Shown one piece after another: positions 46,399-60,276 of a DNA stretch of 64,000 nt (the stretch's first letter is position 1; each line of letters begins with the position of its first letter). The notes beneath the pieces were generated by a model. That model saw only the letters and a list, made by a program, of their open reading frames with translations. It did not search any database and was not told where the DNA came from. Both the position numbers and the translations under genes were made by a program. Location: positions 186,001 to 250,000 of the forward strand of contig MCFL01000015.1 in NCBI GenBank assembly GCA_002102555.1, read 5' to 3'. Source of the DNA: Catenaria anguillulae PL171. Lineage: Eukaryota; Blastocladiomycota; Blastocladiomycetes; Blastocladiales; Catenariaceae.

Positions 46399-48985
46399 CT
46401 ATCCCGTTCCCAAGGCCCGCATCGGGGTACACGCCCTCGCATACTCTACCACCACCTGCTCACCTGCGCCCAACCACACCTCCAAGCTCGGCACCTCCAA
46501 CTCCTCGAGCCGATCCACGCCCTTTCTCCTCTTGCTCCCTCCTCCTCCCTCCTCGACATCCACCCAATCGGGCAACCCTTCCATCTCCTCGCCACCGCCA
46601 TCGCTCCTGACCTGACTCATCTCGCCCAAGGCGCTGACCAGCTCGCCCACGCGCCACTGGGTCGTCTCCAACCTGGCCCGCAACCCTCCATACCGCAAGT
46701 CGAGCACTTCCCACCCAAACACGCTGAACCGCCGCATCCACACGGACCGATGGATCTTCCACATGCCCACAACTGCGTCCAGCAACTCGTCCATTTGGTC
46801 CTCGGCCAGTTGCTGCAGCTCGCCCAGTTCCGAGTTGAGGTACGCATCCCGGAGTTGTGAACGCAGCGAACATTTCAACGACAGCACGAGTGCATGAAGG
46901 CGTGGCAGTTGCAAGTGCCGGTTGAGCGGGTAGGTCGAATGGTTGCGGGCGACGTGGCAAGTGTGAGCGCGGCGTGGATCGAGGCGTAGGTCGAGGCCAG
47001 TAGCGGCAGTGGCCCGGGGGCGTGCGCAGAGAGATGCCCATACGCCGGGTCTTCCCACAGCAACCATTTGCCGAGATTGGGCGGGAATTGCGGGGCGATC
47101 GCGTCTGGCGCAAGAGCGAGCGATGGGTTGTCGATGCGACTCGCATGGAGCTAAAATTTCGTTTAGTACATTCTGACGTGAGACTCTTGTCCAGTGCGAA
47201 TCAATCAGTAGGGTGTAGAAGGCGTACCCAATCCTCCAACTTGCCACCAAACACACCGGCAAACCAACTCGTCACCTCATTGTGCGGCGGATCCACCACC
47301 TCTTCGCCCTCCTTCTTGTACCCGCAATGGCCATAGTACACGAGCGCCGGCCACACGCTCCACCAATCACACTCGTTTCCATCATCGCCCCACACCGTCG
47401 TCATTACATTGCGAACCCCACTGCCCGGTGCACGTGCCGCGGCCATGGCCGCCTGTGTTACCTGGAACGTAAACGGCAGAGCCGCCCACAGCCGGTTCCA
47501 CGTCCAGATGCCCGTGGCGACCCAAGGCGGCGACCCGAGGTCGCGCGTGTGCACTTGAATCCGCTCAATGTAGTGTGCGGGCGACGTCGAGTAGTAGGAC
47601 CAAAAAACGGACTCGATAGGTGCGGGTGGGGATTCGGTCGTGGGTGAGGTTGCCGTGGAGATGAGTGGGCACAGTGCTGTGGGCGACGTGTAGTAGTTTT
47701 GAAGCGAGACCGTTCCCGAGTCTTGAGCTACACACAAGGGAGAATGATGATGCAAGGAGTGAGCATGGCATCCGAGTGTCGAAAGAAAAGACAATGTGCG
47801 TGGGCGTATGTACTCAAGCAAAACAACATGTCGCTCCACACGAGCGGCTCCTTGCCGAGCGACCGGCATATCTCAACCACGGCTCGCAAGTGATCCACAA
47901 AGATTTGCGCCTTGCTCATGTTGCCTGCCTCTTCTCCAAACACTTGCCGATGCCTGCCCTCGCCCAACCCTTGACATTCGTCCATGCCCACATGCACGCG
48001 ATTGGACCTGAACGGTGCCGAGATGGTGCGAATGGCCTTGGCCAGCAACTCGTACGTGTCCCTGGCATGCACCAGCACCACCTCGCTTGTATCCCTGACG
48101 TGCGCGTACGCGGGCCACTGCAACACCTGGCCCAAATGCCCAAGGTCTGAATGCACGGGATCACCTCGATGCCCAAGTCGGCTGCACATGCATCCACGGC
48201 CTCAAGTCTGCTTGCGTGTATCGCCCGCGATAATGGCCCCAGTAGGGCTCGCCCGCAATCTCGTACGTGTCTTCACAGTAAAGCAGCAGCGTGTTGATGC
48301 CCGTGAGCGCCATGTTGGCCAAAAAGGTTTTAATGGTCGCCAGGTTGGGCACGCCGCCGCGCGAGCAGTCGAGCATCAGGGACATGCGGTCAAATGCCGC
48401 GTTTTCCGTCAAGTTGGCGAGCGTGGGCATGGACCCTGTCGACGAGCAGGTGGCGGCGAGCACGTGGCCCAGGGCTCGGAAGGCGTGGATTGGGTGCCGA
48501 TAGGTGAGAGTCACTTCGTAGGGGGCGTGCGTGGCGTGCAAGTAGGATGAAAAGTTTGTGGCAATGTGGATGTCGGTCGGCGAGTCGTCTGCACATTGGA
48601 CAAAGGACAGGTACAGTGGGATCTTTGGCTGGTTACGGTGCCAGTAGAACCGGTCTTCGCCCTGGGATTGCGATTGCGACTGCGACTGAGCCATGGAGTC
48701 GTCAACGACAAAGTTGGCATAGGGCAGATGTGATTCAATGTGGCGGAGGCCGGACAGCAGGTCTGGGGCGAACGAGGCAGCGATCAGGACGAGGCGCGGA
48801 TCGACTTGAGTGTCGGGCTGCCATCCCGTTGCGCGCCAGGCATCGGTCAGCGAGGGCGTGCTGGTGGTGGTGGTGGTGGTGGTGGTGGTGGTGGTGGCAG
48901 AGGCATTTGGGTTTGGGCTGCTTGGAGGGTTTGTGGCGACCGCGGTCGGGTCCAAGAGAGCGGCGGCGCCGGGGCCGACATTCAT
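46399..48985 (-). CDS. GH20 beta-hexosaminidase, HEXD-like, intracellular type (frame-interrupted)
   Basis: Exons 48985-47814, 47727-47228 and 47150-46399. Start 48985 has ATG context and gives no signal peptide, as for cytosolic/nuclear hexosaminidase D. A Thr run (GGT repeat near 48862-48899 on plus) is followed by the catalytic barrel: LMLDCSRGGVPNLATIKTFL, LLYCEDTYEI, GHYRGRYTQADL, then VIPCIQTLG, and the acid/base pair in RVHVGMDECQGLG (Asp-Glu). WSDMLFCL, VATGIWTWNRLW and TTVWGDDGNECDWW complete the sugar-binding wall. It should release terminal GalNAc or GlcNAc. Three frame changes, near 48195, 48145 and 46950, are each explained by one missing base. Confidence 0.8.
48862..48899. repeat. 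GGT/ACC trinucleotide repeat (poly-Thr in GH20 protein)
   Basis: A run of about 12 TGG/GGT units on plus reads as ACC Thr codons on minus near the N-terminus of the hexosaminidase. It lies in a disordered region. Confidence 0.8.
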
Positions 48986-49372
48986 CGTGACAATGATTGG
49001 CGTTGCGGGTGCGGGTGGGTGCGGTTGCAGCGGTCGGTGTATGGGCGAGCATGAGTCGTGTTGGAGACGGACAGCGAGACAACGCGGCACACAAAGTTGT
49101 GCTGACGGACGGAAGTTCACGTCTGCCGGTGCGTCCGCGGTTTTGACGCCGAGGCGCGTTGGATCGGCGGGCCAGTCCCGACTGCGCTGCCTCAGCCAAC
49201 CAGATCGAGTGAAGCGATTTGGAAGTAGGTACATACGCCAATTGCAAGAAGGAACCTTTCAAGTTCCCTGTAAAGTCATAGGCATCTGGATGTTGTTTCG
49301 ACGTTGAGCAATGCAAATCTGAATGTATTAGTCACCGACTGCACACCGCTCATACCTTCCGCCTTCCTCTCC
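48986..49372. promoter_or_regulatory. Divergent promoter region of GH20 and CHMP3 genes
   Basis: 387 bp between divergent start codons. An in-frame extension of the GH20 frame upstream lacks conserved features and is probably leader sequence. Confidence 0.35.
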
Positions 49373-50232
49373 ATGTCCAAACTCATCAAATCCATGCTCG
49401 GCATCCAAACGCCAGAAGAGCAAGTCAAGAAATGGCGCGCCTCGCTGCGTGCGCAAGACCGCGTCCTCGACCGCCAAATCCGGTCCATTGATGCCGAGGA
49501 GGCCAAGGTCAAACGGTCGCTCAAGGACGCCGCAAAGAAGGGCAACCGACCCGTGTGCACCACCCTTGCAAGGAACTCGTGAGATCTCGTAAAGCCAAGG
49601 AGCGCCTCCACACGTCAAAGGCGCAGCTCAATTCCGTTTCCATGCAGTTGGGCCAGCAGCTGGCCGTGGCAAAAGTCGCAGGCGCATTGGAAAAGAGCAC
49701 AGAGATCATGAAGGCAGTCAATTCGCTCGTCAAGTTGCCAGAAATCAACATGGTGATGCAGGACATGGCCAGGGAAATGATGAAGGCGGGGGTGATTGAA
49801 GAGATGATCGAAGACACGATTTCCGGATTGGATGAGGAGGAAGTCGAAGAGGAGGCAGAGGAGGAAGTCAACAAGATTCTGTTTGAGCTGACAGATGGGC
49901 TTTTGGGGCAAGGCGGACAAGTTGGTGCTGAGCTTCAGGTACGCCTCATGATGCCTGTCTTGGCATCTGCTTCCATCGATTTCCCTCATCCATGTCTGCC
50001 CCTTGTATAGCCAGAAGAGACAGAGGAGGTGGTACAACAAGACCCCGAACTCATCAAGCGACTCGACCAACTGCGCATGCCCACCACAGGATATTGGCCT
50101 GAGTGCTCCTTTGCACCTCCACATTTTTGTAGATATTTCTTTTTCCATCGCCCACATGAACAATTTTTTTTCCTTACGGCGCCCGACTTTGATGCACAGG
50201 AGCAATGGCATAATGAAACAGACAGTATGTAG
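49373..50232 (+). CDS. VPS24: ESCRT-III subunit CHMP3/Vps24
   Basis: Two exons (49373-49938, 50011-50232). The core helices match CHMP3: EEQVKKWRASLRAQDRVLDR, QIRSIDAEEAKVKRSLKDAA, KGNRPVC, then KELVRSRKAKERL, the conserved SVSMQLGQQLAVAKVAGALE and KSTEIMKAVNSLVKLPEI, and MMKAGVIEEMIEDTI. The C-terminus carries a MIM1-type sequence (ELIKRLDQLR) for MIT-domain proteins such as Vps4. CHMP3 caps Snf7 polymers during multivesicular body sorting and membrane scission. Near 49570 the frame changes inside LAKEL, explained by one missing A. Residues after the MIM look non-native and hydrophobic, so the true stop may be earlier, near 50100. Confidence 0.85.
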
Positions 50233-50343
50233 GTATAGTTCTTGACAATTGAGCAAACGAGGGAAACATGAATTAACAAGCAAAGAGAACGATTTCGAAA
50301 GCAAATCATGCGCGCAAGCTGCCAAACGCTCGAGTATCGATCT

Positions 50344-51560
50344 TCAAGCAATGGTCGCATTCCCACCACCGGTTGCGCCAACAACAAATTTGACCACGAC
50401 GGCCCTGTGATCCGTTGTCCATTCACTCTTGGCCTTTCCATACCCCACGCTCACGATACCCTCGTCCACCACATCCCTTGCCCCACTCACCGACACCTGC
50501 GGTCCAAGGACATGAGCCTCGACAGCATGAACACCCGTGCCCTTATGCAACACGAAATCGATCCGATCGGCCACATCTCGCCTTCCGTCCCCCTTGGCCC
50601 GCCATCCTTCCGGCTTGCCATCACCCGCCTGCATGGCCTCGGAAATGGCGGCCCACGTCCACGCAGGATACGCAACAGGGTCGGGATGCACCGCGCGCAG
50701 CGAATCCACAAACCCGGCATCTGCCAACTTGCGCGTCGCAGGCCAAAGCACGGGCATGGGATGATAACCGGCAATGGCCGCCAAGTTTGTCCAGTCCAAA
50801 TGCGACGGCTCGTTAAAGTCGCCCGTCACAAAATGCACAGCACTGTCAGCCGTGACTTGGCGCATGTCGGCAAGCATGGCGTCCACTTGTGGGCCGCGCG
50901 CCTCCATGGCCATTTGCACCGCGTCCTGAGCCGACTTTGCGGGCGGCGCGCCCTCGTACGGAATGTCGGATGGCCGCTCCACTTGGTACGGCCCATAGGG
51001 CTTGTAACCGAAATGCGCATTCCACACCCACACTTCACGATTCGGGCCGACGCCCGGCACGGCCACTTGGACGCCAAACTTTGCTGGCGAGACGCGGACA
51101 ACGGGCAAGCGCGTCAAAATGGCCCATGGGTGCGACACGCCTTGCCGGGCGTCAAGTTACCTTGCACAACGGCGGTCCACTGGTCGTCGCCCGAAACTTC
51201 ACGCAAGGCCGCGGCAACTCTGTGAATCGCCAATTCGCGCCCGCCAAGTTCGCCCTGGTCGATTTCACGCTCGTGATCCAAGTTATCGCGGGCAAGCGTC
51301 GCAACTTCTTGACATCCAACAACATCCGCGTCGGCCTCAATAATGGCCTTTGCCGTCAACTTTGCAAGCACGTCCCTGGACTCAACGCTCGGAATCATGA
51401 CCCCGTTCTTGGTCTCCTTGTCCTTGTCCTTGACCATATCCTGCCTAGCTCCCGCAAACAGCTGTGCCGCAAAACACCCCTCGGTGCCCCACCACATGTT
51501 GAGCGTCATGACGCGCACGGACGCACTAACCGCCGGCCTCAAATCCACGGCGCCCATCAG
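50344..51560 (-). CDS. Endonuclease/exonuclease/phosphatase-fold protein
   Basis: The EEP fold is seen in order: MTLNMWWGTEG (first strand Asn), DADVVGCQEVAT (metal-binding Glu), HPWAILTRLPVV, VWNAHFGYKPYGPYQ, HFVTGDFNEPSHLD (catalytic Asp and Asn), RIDFVLHKG and the final TTDHRAVVVKF (Asp-His). All catalytic positions of the family are present. It could act on a phosphodiester such as a phospholipid, inositol phosphate or nucleic acid. The open frame does not stop upstream but continues into the glycosyltransferase-like region, so this may be the C-terminal part of a larger protein. One missing base near 51125 is needed to join the two frames. Confidence 0.65.
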
Positions 51561-53203
51561 CGTGCGGCGCCGACGGCTCGCGTGCCCTGGCCACGGCGCC
51601 GTTGCCACCGTCGGCCGCACCCACGGGCATTCTCGGCACGCGTGGCAGCATGAGTGTGTCTTGAACAAGCCCATGGCCTGCAACATGTCGCCCAACGAGT
51701 CCTCGTCCTTTGGCGCATCCTGCCTCGTCTCGACCTGTGCTAGCAGCGCGTCCCAGGCGCGTGCCGCGCTGGCGAGGACGCGCCGAAACCCCGGGCGCAA
51801 GTTGACTGGCATGGGGAAGCAGCTGGATCGGACGACGCCTTGGTTGGCCATTGCGCGAGCGTGGCGAATCGGCCCACTTCGTTGCCGTCCACTTTGCCGT
51901 ATTGCGACCAAAAGAATTGAATGTCGCCGCGCGCTTCCGGGAGTGGTGCTGCCGGGTCGGTTGGCAGGATGGATTGCAGCTCGTTGAGGTGCTGGAACAC
52001 GTGCAAAGTTGATAGAAAGACGGGGTCACGCCCAGCGGGCACCTCGTAGTCTGCGTCGTTCCAAAAGCACAGGATGGCCTTTGGGGAAAAGTAGGAGGCG
52101 ATGAAGGGGACGGACGAGTGAAGGTCGCAGAAGACGAGGTCAAAGGCTGAATACATGTGAATGAGCGGTGTGGTGTGTCAGTGTCTCTTATGACATGCAG
52201 AAGGCAAGGAGCAGACCACATGTACCCTCAATGAACGGCAACAGGCACGGCTCATCTTCCCTCGTCACCTCGAAATGCTCCATGATCCATTTTACGTTTT
52301 CTACCTCGATCCGGTCGCACTCGACACTCAAGTCGTAGTTGCCCATGTTGTATACGGCAGGGTGAAACTTCCACACAAACTTGAACCGGCCGGCATCTTG
52401 GAGGTGCTTGAGGTACTCGAGCATGCCACGTTGCTGCAGGACTGTGGTCTCACCCGTCGACGGCGCACACAGGACGGGAATCGGCCCAGTGGGACGGCCA
52501 TTTTGCGACACGGCAGAAGAATCAAGTTTGAATTGGGCGCGGACGTGGTCTTTGGTGTATGGAATGCTGTTTATGAAAGCAAAGCACACTGAGCAATCGA
52601 TCGATCCAAGCAAATGCACCAACTTGAAACCCAATTGGTCAACGTACTTGCCCTTAAAGTACCTCGTGTAGTATACGGGCACCTTGTGGTCGTTTCCCTT
52701 GCACGACATGCATCCGTACATACAATGGCCAATCACGCTGACGCCCCACACCTTATCCTTGATGGCTTTACCCCTGGCCACCTGTTCCGCATCCTGACGC
52801 TTTTCTCCCTCCTTGATCAATTCGTCGCCCACCTCTTCAACGTGGACTTGACGCTCTTGAGCAGATTACGTTGATACTCGCCAAAACAATACGCCATGGA
52901 CGCCGTCAACAAAAACACCACCTTTTTCTCGGGCGGCTCGTCTAAGATACAGCTGATGATGTTCTGCAAGGTAAAGTCGTAGACGCCGAGCTGTGCATTG
53001 GTGTACTCGGGCGATGTCGAGTAGTACTCGATCATCTTGTCGCGGCGGCCATTCCACTTGTAAACAAAGACCTTGGACCCCTTGTACTGCTCGAGAAAAG
53101 GCGCGACGTATTCGACTTGCGAGTACTCGTAGTGGACAGGGACGTAGATGGACACGGAGAAGGCGTCGGCGGCGAGCGGGTGGAACTCTGTATTGGTCGG
53201 CAT
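51561..53203 (-). CDS. Possible GT-B glycosyl/glycerophosphotransferase-like region, fused to or adjacent to EEP gene
   Basis: Exons run from 53203 (or an upstream start as far as 53506) to 52226 and from 52146 downward. Landmarks are FVYKWNGRRDKMIEYYSTSP, YGCMSCKGNDHKVP, FKFVWKFHPAVYN and, after the intron, AFDLVFCDLHSSVPFIASYF followed by FWNDADYE. The His-Pro segment followed by D-L-x-x-C-D-x-x-S-S resembles GT-B enzymes of the CDP-glycerol glycerophosphotransferase type. This is a weak, by-eye resemblance. Frames change near 52850 and 51850, each explained by one missing base. The last frame runs uninterrupted into the EEP domain. Confidence 0.45.
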
Positions 53204-53506
53204 GTTGGGCACCAGGTCGAGTTTGAAGGAGGATGAATGCGTAATCGTTGGGGCAAGGTGCGGCAGGTAGCTCAACGATCGCGAGCTGACGCGTCGGAGT
53301 GTTGTTGCAAGTCCAAGAATGATCAGATGGCGGGAAGTGCGCGGATCGTGCGAAAGCCGTTGGGGTGGACGTGAGCGTGAGAGGACGAGGGGTTGGGGCA
53401 ATACAGAGATGGTGGCTGTATATTGGGACAGAATGCATGCAGTCCGTGTACGAATTATTGCTTGAGCACTAGTACGGATGTTGGGTACGTCGTGGAGCTT
53501 CTGCAT

Positions 53507-54426
53507 GTTTTACAAATGGGCTGACGCGTAATGAGAGTGCGGGCCTCCGATCGACGATCGACGACGAAGAGCAAAGTTCTGGAAGCGCAATGGACGTGAG
53601 GCTGGAGTCAATCATGATCATGATAGCGACTGATTGCCCTGTTGATTAGTACACCACAGCGTTTCCGCAGGTCGACGTCGGCCGCCCCGCCCTGCCGTAC
53701 GCGTCGTACGTACAGCTCGGCACTGTGCAGGTGCGGCCTCGACAAGCCTTCGTGGTTGGGTAAATGGATCAGATGGCAACATCTGCAGCTGCAGTGCTCG
53801 CAGCCGTGCAATGGATGCGGCTGCGTCATTGTCGCCATAGGAGGTCGCCAGCAAAAAAAAGAATGGGAGGGCGAGGATCCATGGGCGATATGAAAGTCGG
53901 CCGGTATGGGAATGGACTTAGCTTGTGTCTCGCACCAAAAAACGTGAGAGCAATGGCAGCAAAGCAACCGCCACATCGACAGTGTTCGTTGTGTTCTTTG
54001 GCCTCGAAACGCTCGAAATTTAAATAGGACCAAGGTGCCCGTCCCCTATCGGCCTCTCTCTCTTCACGTCTCGCACTGTCAAGACCATAGTCACATTTGA
54101 TCCTTACGCAAGCAAGTGCCCGGCATCTGCCAGCCTGTCCTCCTCATCCGCATGTATGTCATCCACTCGCACACCACTCGTCAGCACCCGCCAGAGACTC
54201 GTCACATCCGAACGCGTCCTACGGTCCCAACCAGCCGGCCGTGATCTCACTTGACTGCCGTCATGTCATGGCGACGACCGGCCTGCCTTGGTCCTGAATC
54301 TCCATTCGATCTTTTAACACGCTGACTGACCCACCACTTGGGCTGTGCTGCCCGCGACTTTGCACCATCTCTCTACAGCCCGCCCCTCCGTCGCGCACGC
54401 ACACACTCTTCGCCAAACCACTCGCC
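53507..54426. other. Intergenic region upstream of GPI
   Basis: About 900 bp between divergent genes. An AT-rich AAATTTAAATAGG at about 54015-54027 could be a TATA-like element, 400 bp from the GPI start. No gene seen. Confidence 0.4.
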
Positions 54427-56265
<1,839 letters not shown>

Positions 56266-57213
56266 TGTTTCGTTTCGTTTCATTTCCTCGCGCGTGTCCA
56301 TTCTTTGCACATGTACTAGCCTGTGTCGTAACCGTTTTTGCTTTGCCCTTGTCGTCCCCTCGCGCAGTCTCTTGTCTCAGTTGTGATGATTTACCCAACA
56401 AGACCCGCTCCCGAGTCGGCTGTTGTAGTTTGTTCAAGTTATTGAATGTTTACATGATCCCCAATTTGATTTTTAAGAACCATCCGTCAACGATGGTCCT
56501 CTCATTGGCCAAGGCTCGAAAGCGGCCGCTGCATACCTCAAACGGCGGACAAAACGAAGAAACCGCTAAATTACACAGACGGATTGCCAAGGCGAGCCGT
56601 ACTGCTCATGGACTCCAGTCACATCAATGGGCTCTTCCATCACGTTCAAATTCACGCGAATCAGGGCTGGTGCTTTCAATGCGCCAAGGATATCGGGCGC
56701 TGCCAGAGGACATCGCGTCTTGATCTTTAATCTGTGTGTATTTCTGCCTCACTTGACGGAGTATCGACGCTTCTCGGGATGTATCGCACTCCAGATGTTG
56801 CCTGATTCTTGACCGTGTATCACTTTACGTGTGCAATCATGGGAACAATCAACGCAACGTGCTTGCGTGAGCTTGTACCTGACAATCGGCAACCGCAACG
56901 AGAGGACTGCTATCGCTATCCGTCGCTGTCCATGGGCCATTTGCGCCATATTTGCCATTTTTCGAGGCATCAACGGCATACGACGCCAAACGTTCATGAG
57001 TCCGACGAGCAGGCCATTCACACGGACAATTCCCTATCTGGCCGGGCGGGCATGATATCGCCTGGTGCCGGAGCAGATACCTCCCCTCGATATGGAAATG
57101 GAACTGCATACATAAGTTTGCCACCACCCCAGATCGCTGCTGGATGCCCACTTGATCCCTCCCTAAACCTCTCTTTGCATGCTCGCCTCCAATCGTCCTT
57201 ACACACATCAATC
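56266..57213. other. Intergenic region, possibly with SPRY 5' coding extension
   Basis: About 950 bp. The SPRY-gene frame stays open upstream to 56809 but the extension lacks conserved features. Nothing else is recognised. Confidence 0.4.
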
Positions 57214-58144
57214 ATGTCTCACCAACCAAGCAGTCCGGACGATTGCACATTGGCGCCCTCAAGCAGCCTTGCCTTGCGCGGTGTTCAGGGCGACCCGTCC
57301 ATCAAAATCTCGGACCGCACTGTGCAATTTAACGGGCCTCGGATCCGCAATATTCAGTCCAACGTGGCCATTCCCACGGCAAACTGCTTTGTACTCCCGC
57401 CGCTTCCCACCTACTCCCAGGCAAACCGTGTCCCCGGCGCTCATTCACCGTCCCGCCAATCCACCTGGTATTTTGAGTGCACCATCCTCGATCAACCTCG
57501 TGGACCAGCAAGCCTTGTGTGCGTCGGACTCGCCACGGACGAATTGCCGGGCTACTTGCTTGGGCCGGGGATGGAAATGAGTGGGCACAAGAACATTGGC
57601 GTTGGATACCACTCAACGGGGCGCAAGTACGTGAACGGCGAGTACGAGGCCGAGTACGGGCATGCTTTCGGGGCTGGCGATACGGTGGGCGTCGGGTGGG
57701 ATACGGCTGTGGATAGGGTGTTTTTTACTGTGAATGGTAAGATGCTGGGAACTGCTGCTGCTGGTACGCCCATTAAACTGTCTTTTGGAACCCAACGCCT
57801 GCGTTTCTTGTGCCGACACTGAGCATCTGGAAACAGAATGTCTCTCGCCTGCGACTCCCATGTTTCCGACATTTGGTGGCACACGCGGAGCAGTTCTTTG
57901 CGCCAATTTCGGTACCGAAGCGTTCATGTGGGAGCAAGCAAACCAAGATAACCTAGGATTCTTTATGGATCCGTTGCCAAAGTACTCGGCGACGGATTGC
58001 AGTGACTGCCAAGACTTGTGCGCGTTGGAATCAACCTTGGCCAACCTTGCACTTGATCAGGTCAGCGAGATGGATTTGGTTGATATGACGACGGTTGCTG
58101 AAGTGCCATTGTATGGTGGGTGGTCGAATCCACCCGCCTACTAA
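57214..58144 (+). CDS. SPRY-domain protein
   Basis: Two exons (57214-57763, 57837-58144) give 285 residues. The SPRY domain spans about residues 70-220: STWYFECTIL, VCVGLATDELPGYLLG, HKNIGVGYHSTGRKYVNGE, YGHAFGAGDTVGVGWD, RVFFTVNGKMLGTA, and after the intron MFPTFGGTRGAVLCANFG. The W-Y-F-E start and GDTVGVGWD are typical of the RanBPM/Ssh4/Ear1-like SPRY branch. In fungi Ssh4 and Ear1 recruit the Rsp5 ligase to endosomal cargo. No transmembrane anchor or PPxY is seen here, so this is only a comparison. The C-terminal 65 residues are acidic with two Cys pairs. Upstream in-frame starts exist. Confidence 0.8.
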
Positions 58145-58483
58145 ACGAAATCGAGAGATGATGGTAGCGACCGAGATCTATATGGATTCGTCGTCGGGTT
58201 CGTTCGTGTACATAATTGTGAAGTACGGTAGTTGTCGTTATTGGTTTCAATGTTGTAGTACATACCCAGTTTTCGCTTGCGGTACATCAAGGCACGAGAA
58301 TGGACAAAGCAAGCATCTATTCATCCTTCTTGGATACAAAAGGCAGCCCGGCTGCAACGATGATGGGGACAATGAAAAAGATTGATGAAGAAGATTGATG
58401 CAGAATAACCAATGTCGACGACACACCCAAAAAGTTGCAACAAAGGTGCTCAACCATACACCTGAGCATTTGCTGCAAAGAAA
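58145..58483. other. Convergent 3' flank
   Basis: About 340 bp between the SPRY and PIMT-B stop codons. No gene seen. Confidence 0.4.
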
Positions 58484-59775
58484 ACGCTCAGGCCACGGCG
58501 CTTGCAATTTGCTCATCCTTGTCAGTCAAGGGCACAAACTTGACCACGCGCAACACCGTCTCAGTCACATTGCCACTGGCATCTTTGTCGACTTGGATCA
58601 GGTCTTGCATGAGACCGGGACCCGACTGCCCAACCGGCACAATCATGCGGCCGGGGGATGCAAGCTGGTCCACCAACACTTGCGGAACCTCGGGCGCAGC
58701 TGCTCCGACACAAATCGCCTGGTACGGACCGCGGGCAGCATCGCCCAAGCGGCCATCGCCTGCGTACACGACAACACGCTCCGAGTCGGATGCGAGCAAG
58801 GTGACGTCCCACTTGTTGAGGTTGTCTTGGGCGAGCTGGGCGAGCTCGGGAATGTGCTCGATGCCGACGACGCGGCCAGACTCGCCCACGAGCTGCGACA
58901 TGTAGGCCACCACAATGCCTGACCCGCAGCCAATGTCAAGGGCGCGTGCACCAGGGTGCAGGTACGACTCGAGGAGCTGCAGAGTGTGGCCGTGGACGTG
59001 CGGGGCAGAGATGGTTGCGCCGTAGCCGATTTGCTTGGGTGCGTCAATGTAGGCAATGGACGGGTCGGTCCCCGGCGCAAAGAAGGCGCGGTCGACAGAC
59101 TTCATAACCTGCTTGATGCGTTCGGACGTGACGATGCCACGAGTAGCTGTGGACGGATGAGACAGACAGACGCGAGATTCAGACTTTGTGCGATTCCAAA
59201 GCAATCAAGGGAATCCGTACTGGCAATGTGCTCAATGAGATCGTCGTTGGACGAGCCAATGAAGGGAGTGTACTTGGCGGAAGCGGCCGCAGATGCGGCA
59301 GCGGGAGAAGGAGTGATGGTGGTGGACATGGTGAATGAGTGGTGTCTGGGCAGAAGTGAGGGACTGTGTTGTGTTGATGGGAAGAAGGATGCTGAATTGG
59401 ATATCGTACAGTCGTTGAAGAATTGGGCGGGTCGGGCTCGTCTTTTATGCCATTTTCTGCCAAATCCTCGCTTATTGATTCCAAGTATGGTCGGCAGACA
59501 ACCTCTGCACATGCCGCCATCTGCATGGCTTGTCGTCATCGCTTGGAGCCAAAGAGCAGCCTGAGGTGAGACATCTGAAGACCAGCCCACACCGCACCAG
59601 ATCCGAGGAAGAATCTGAAATGAGTCAAAATGCCCAACAAAGAAGTCCGTTTCGTGCGATTCATCGGTAGAGCGATACGATGCATCTGAGGAATCGCTCT
59701 GCTATGCTACTTACCTTGATAGTGGCCCGATGCCTATACTGCGGTTTGTAGCCGCAACCCTCATCGAGTCAGAAT
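58484..59775. repeat. Segmental duplication, copy B (inverted copy of 28098-29389)
   Basis: Reverse-complement match to copy A across promoter, both exons and the intron of the PIMT gene. Beyond the stop codon and beyond ATTCTGACTCGATGAGG homology is lost, so the duplicated unit is essentially one gene with its promoter. Confidence 0.9.
58488..59329 (-). CDS. PCMT1: Protein-L-isoaspartate O-methyltransferase, copy B
   Basis: Two exons (59329-59221 and 59146-58488), each exactly as long as in copy A, give 255 residues. Same function as copy A: SAM-dependent repair of isoaspartyl damage. All motifs (LDIGCGSGIV, GIEHIPEL, GAAAPEVP) are intact. Differences from copy A seen by eye include PSPAAASAAASAKYTP in place of TPTPAAASAATPTKYTP at the N-terminus, VTLLASD for ATLLASD, and MQDLIQ for MQELIQ. 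The reading frame, splice sites and TATA-like element are all conserved, so both copies look functional. The stop codon is TGA instead of TAG. Confidence 0.93.
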
Positions 59776-60276
59776 GTTGTCACATAGCCTCCAGGTGTGA
59801 GACATACCTTGTTGGCAAATCGCGACTGTGAAACAGGGAATCTTCGGCAATACGCCATTGCCACCAGCTCGGCACGTACTGGTCTTAACGCACTGCGGAA
59901 GGCAGGATACCTCTCCCGTCCTCATCAGCTTAATGAAACGAGCTGATGACACACATCCCGTTACCCCTGCACGATAGACTCTGGCCCTGGCAGGCTTTGG
60001 CTTCTTTGGCGCTACTGTGACTCCTGATGTTTTTGCGAAAAAGGATGAGGTCTTGATCGCCTGGCCGTCACTCGGAACCCTGAGTCGACGTTTTATCTGC
60101 AATCTGCAATATTGTTACAGTGTTCCTCGGTTGATACCAGCACGGCTGCACGAGTTAGGATATGCCGCATTGTCATCAACACATCTCACCAGCAGCGATG
60201 CTGCAAGCTAAGCACCAAGCTAATAATGAAAACATGAACACAAACAGTACAGATATCACTTCAACTCAATGCAATC
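59776..60276. other. Intergenic region
   Basis: About 500 bp between divergent genes. No credible gene, although a minus-strand frame of 113 codons with no domain is present. Confidence 0.4.

Noticed and set aside
48862-48899. CRISPR-like or tandem array
   Set aside because: Simple trinucleotide repeat coding for Thr; no spacers.
50889-51653. Plus-strand frame of 254 codons
   Set aside because: Shadow of the EEP domain on minus, where catalytic motifs are in place. The plus product is Arg/Pro/Ala-rich without features.
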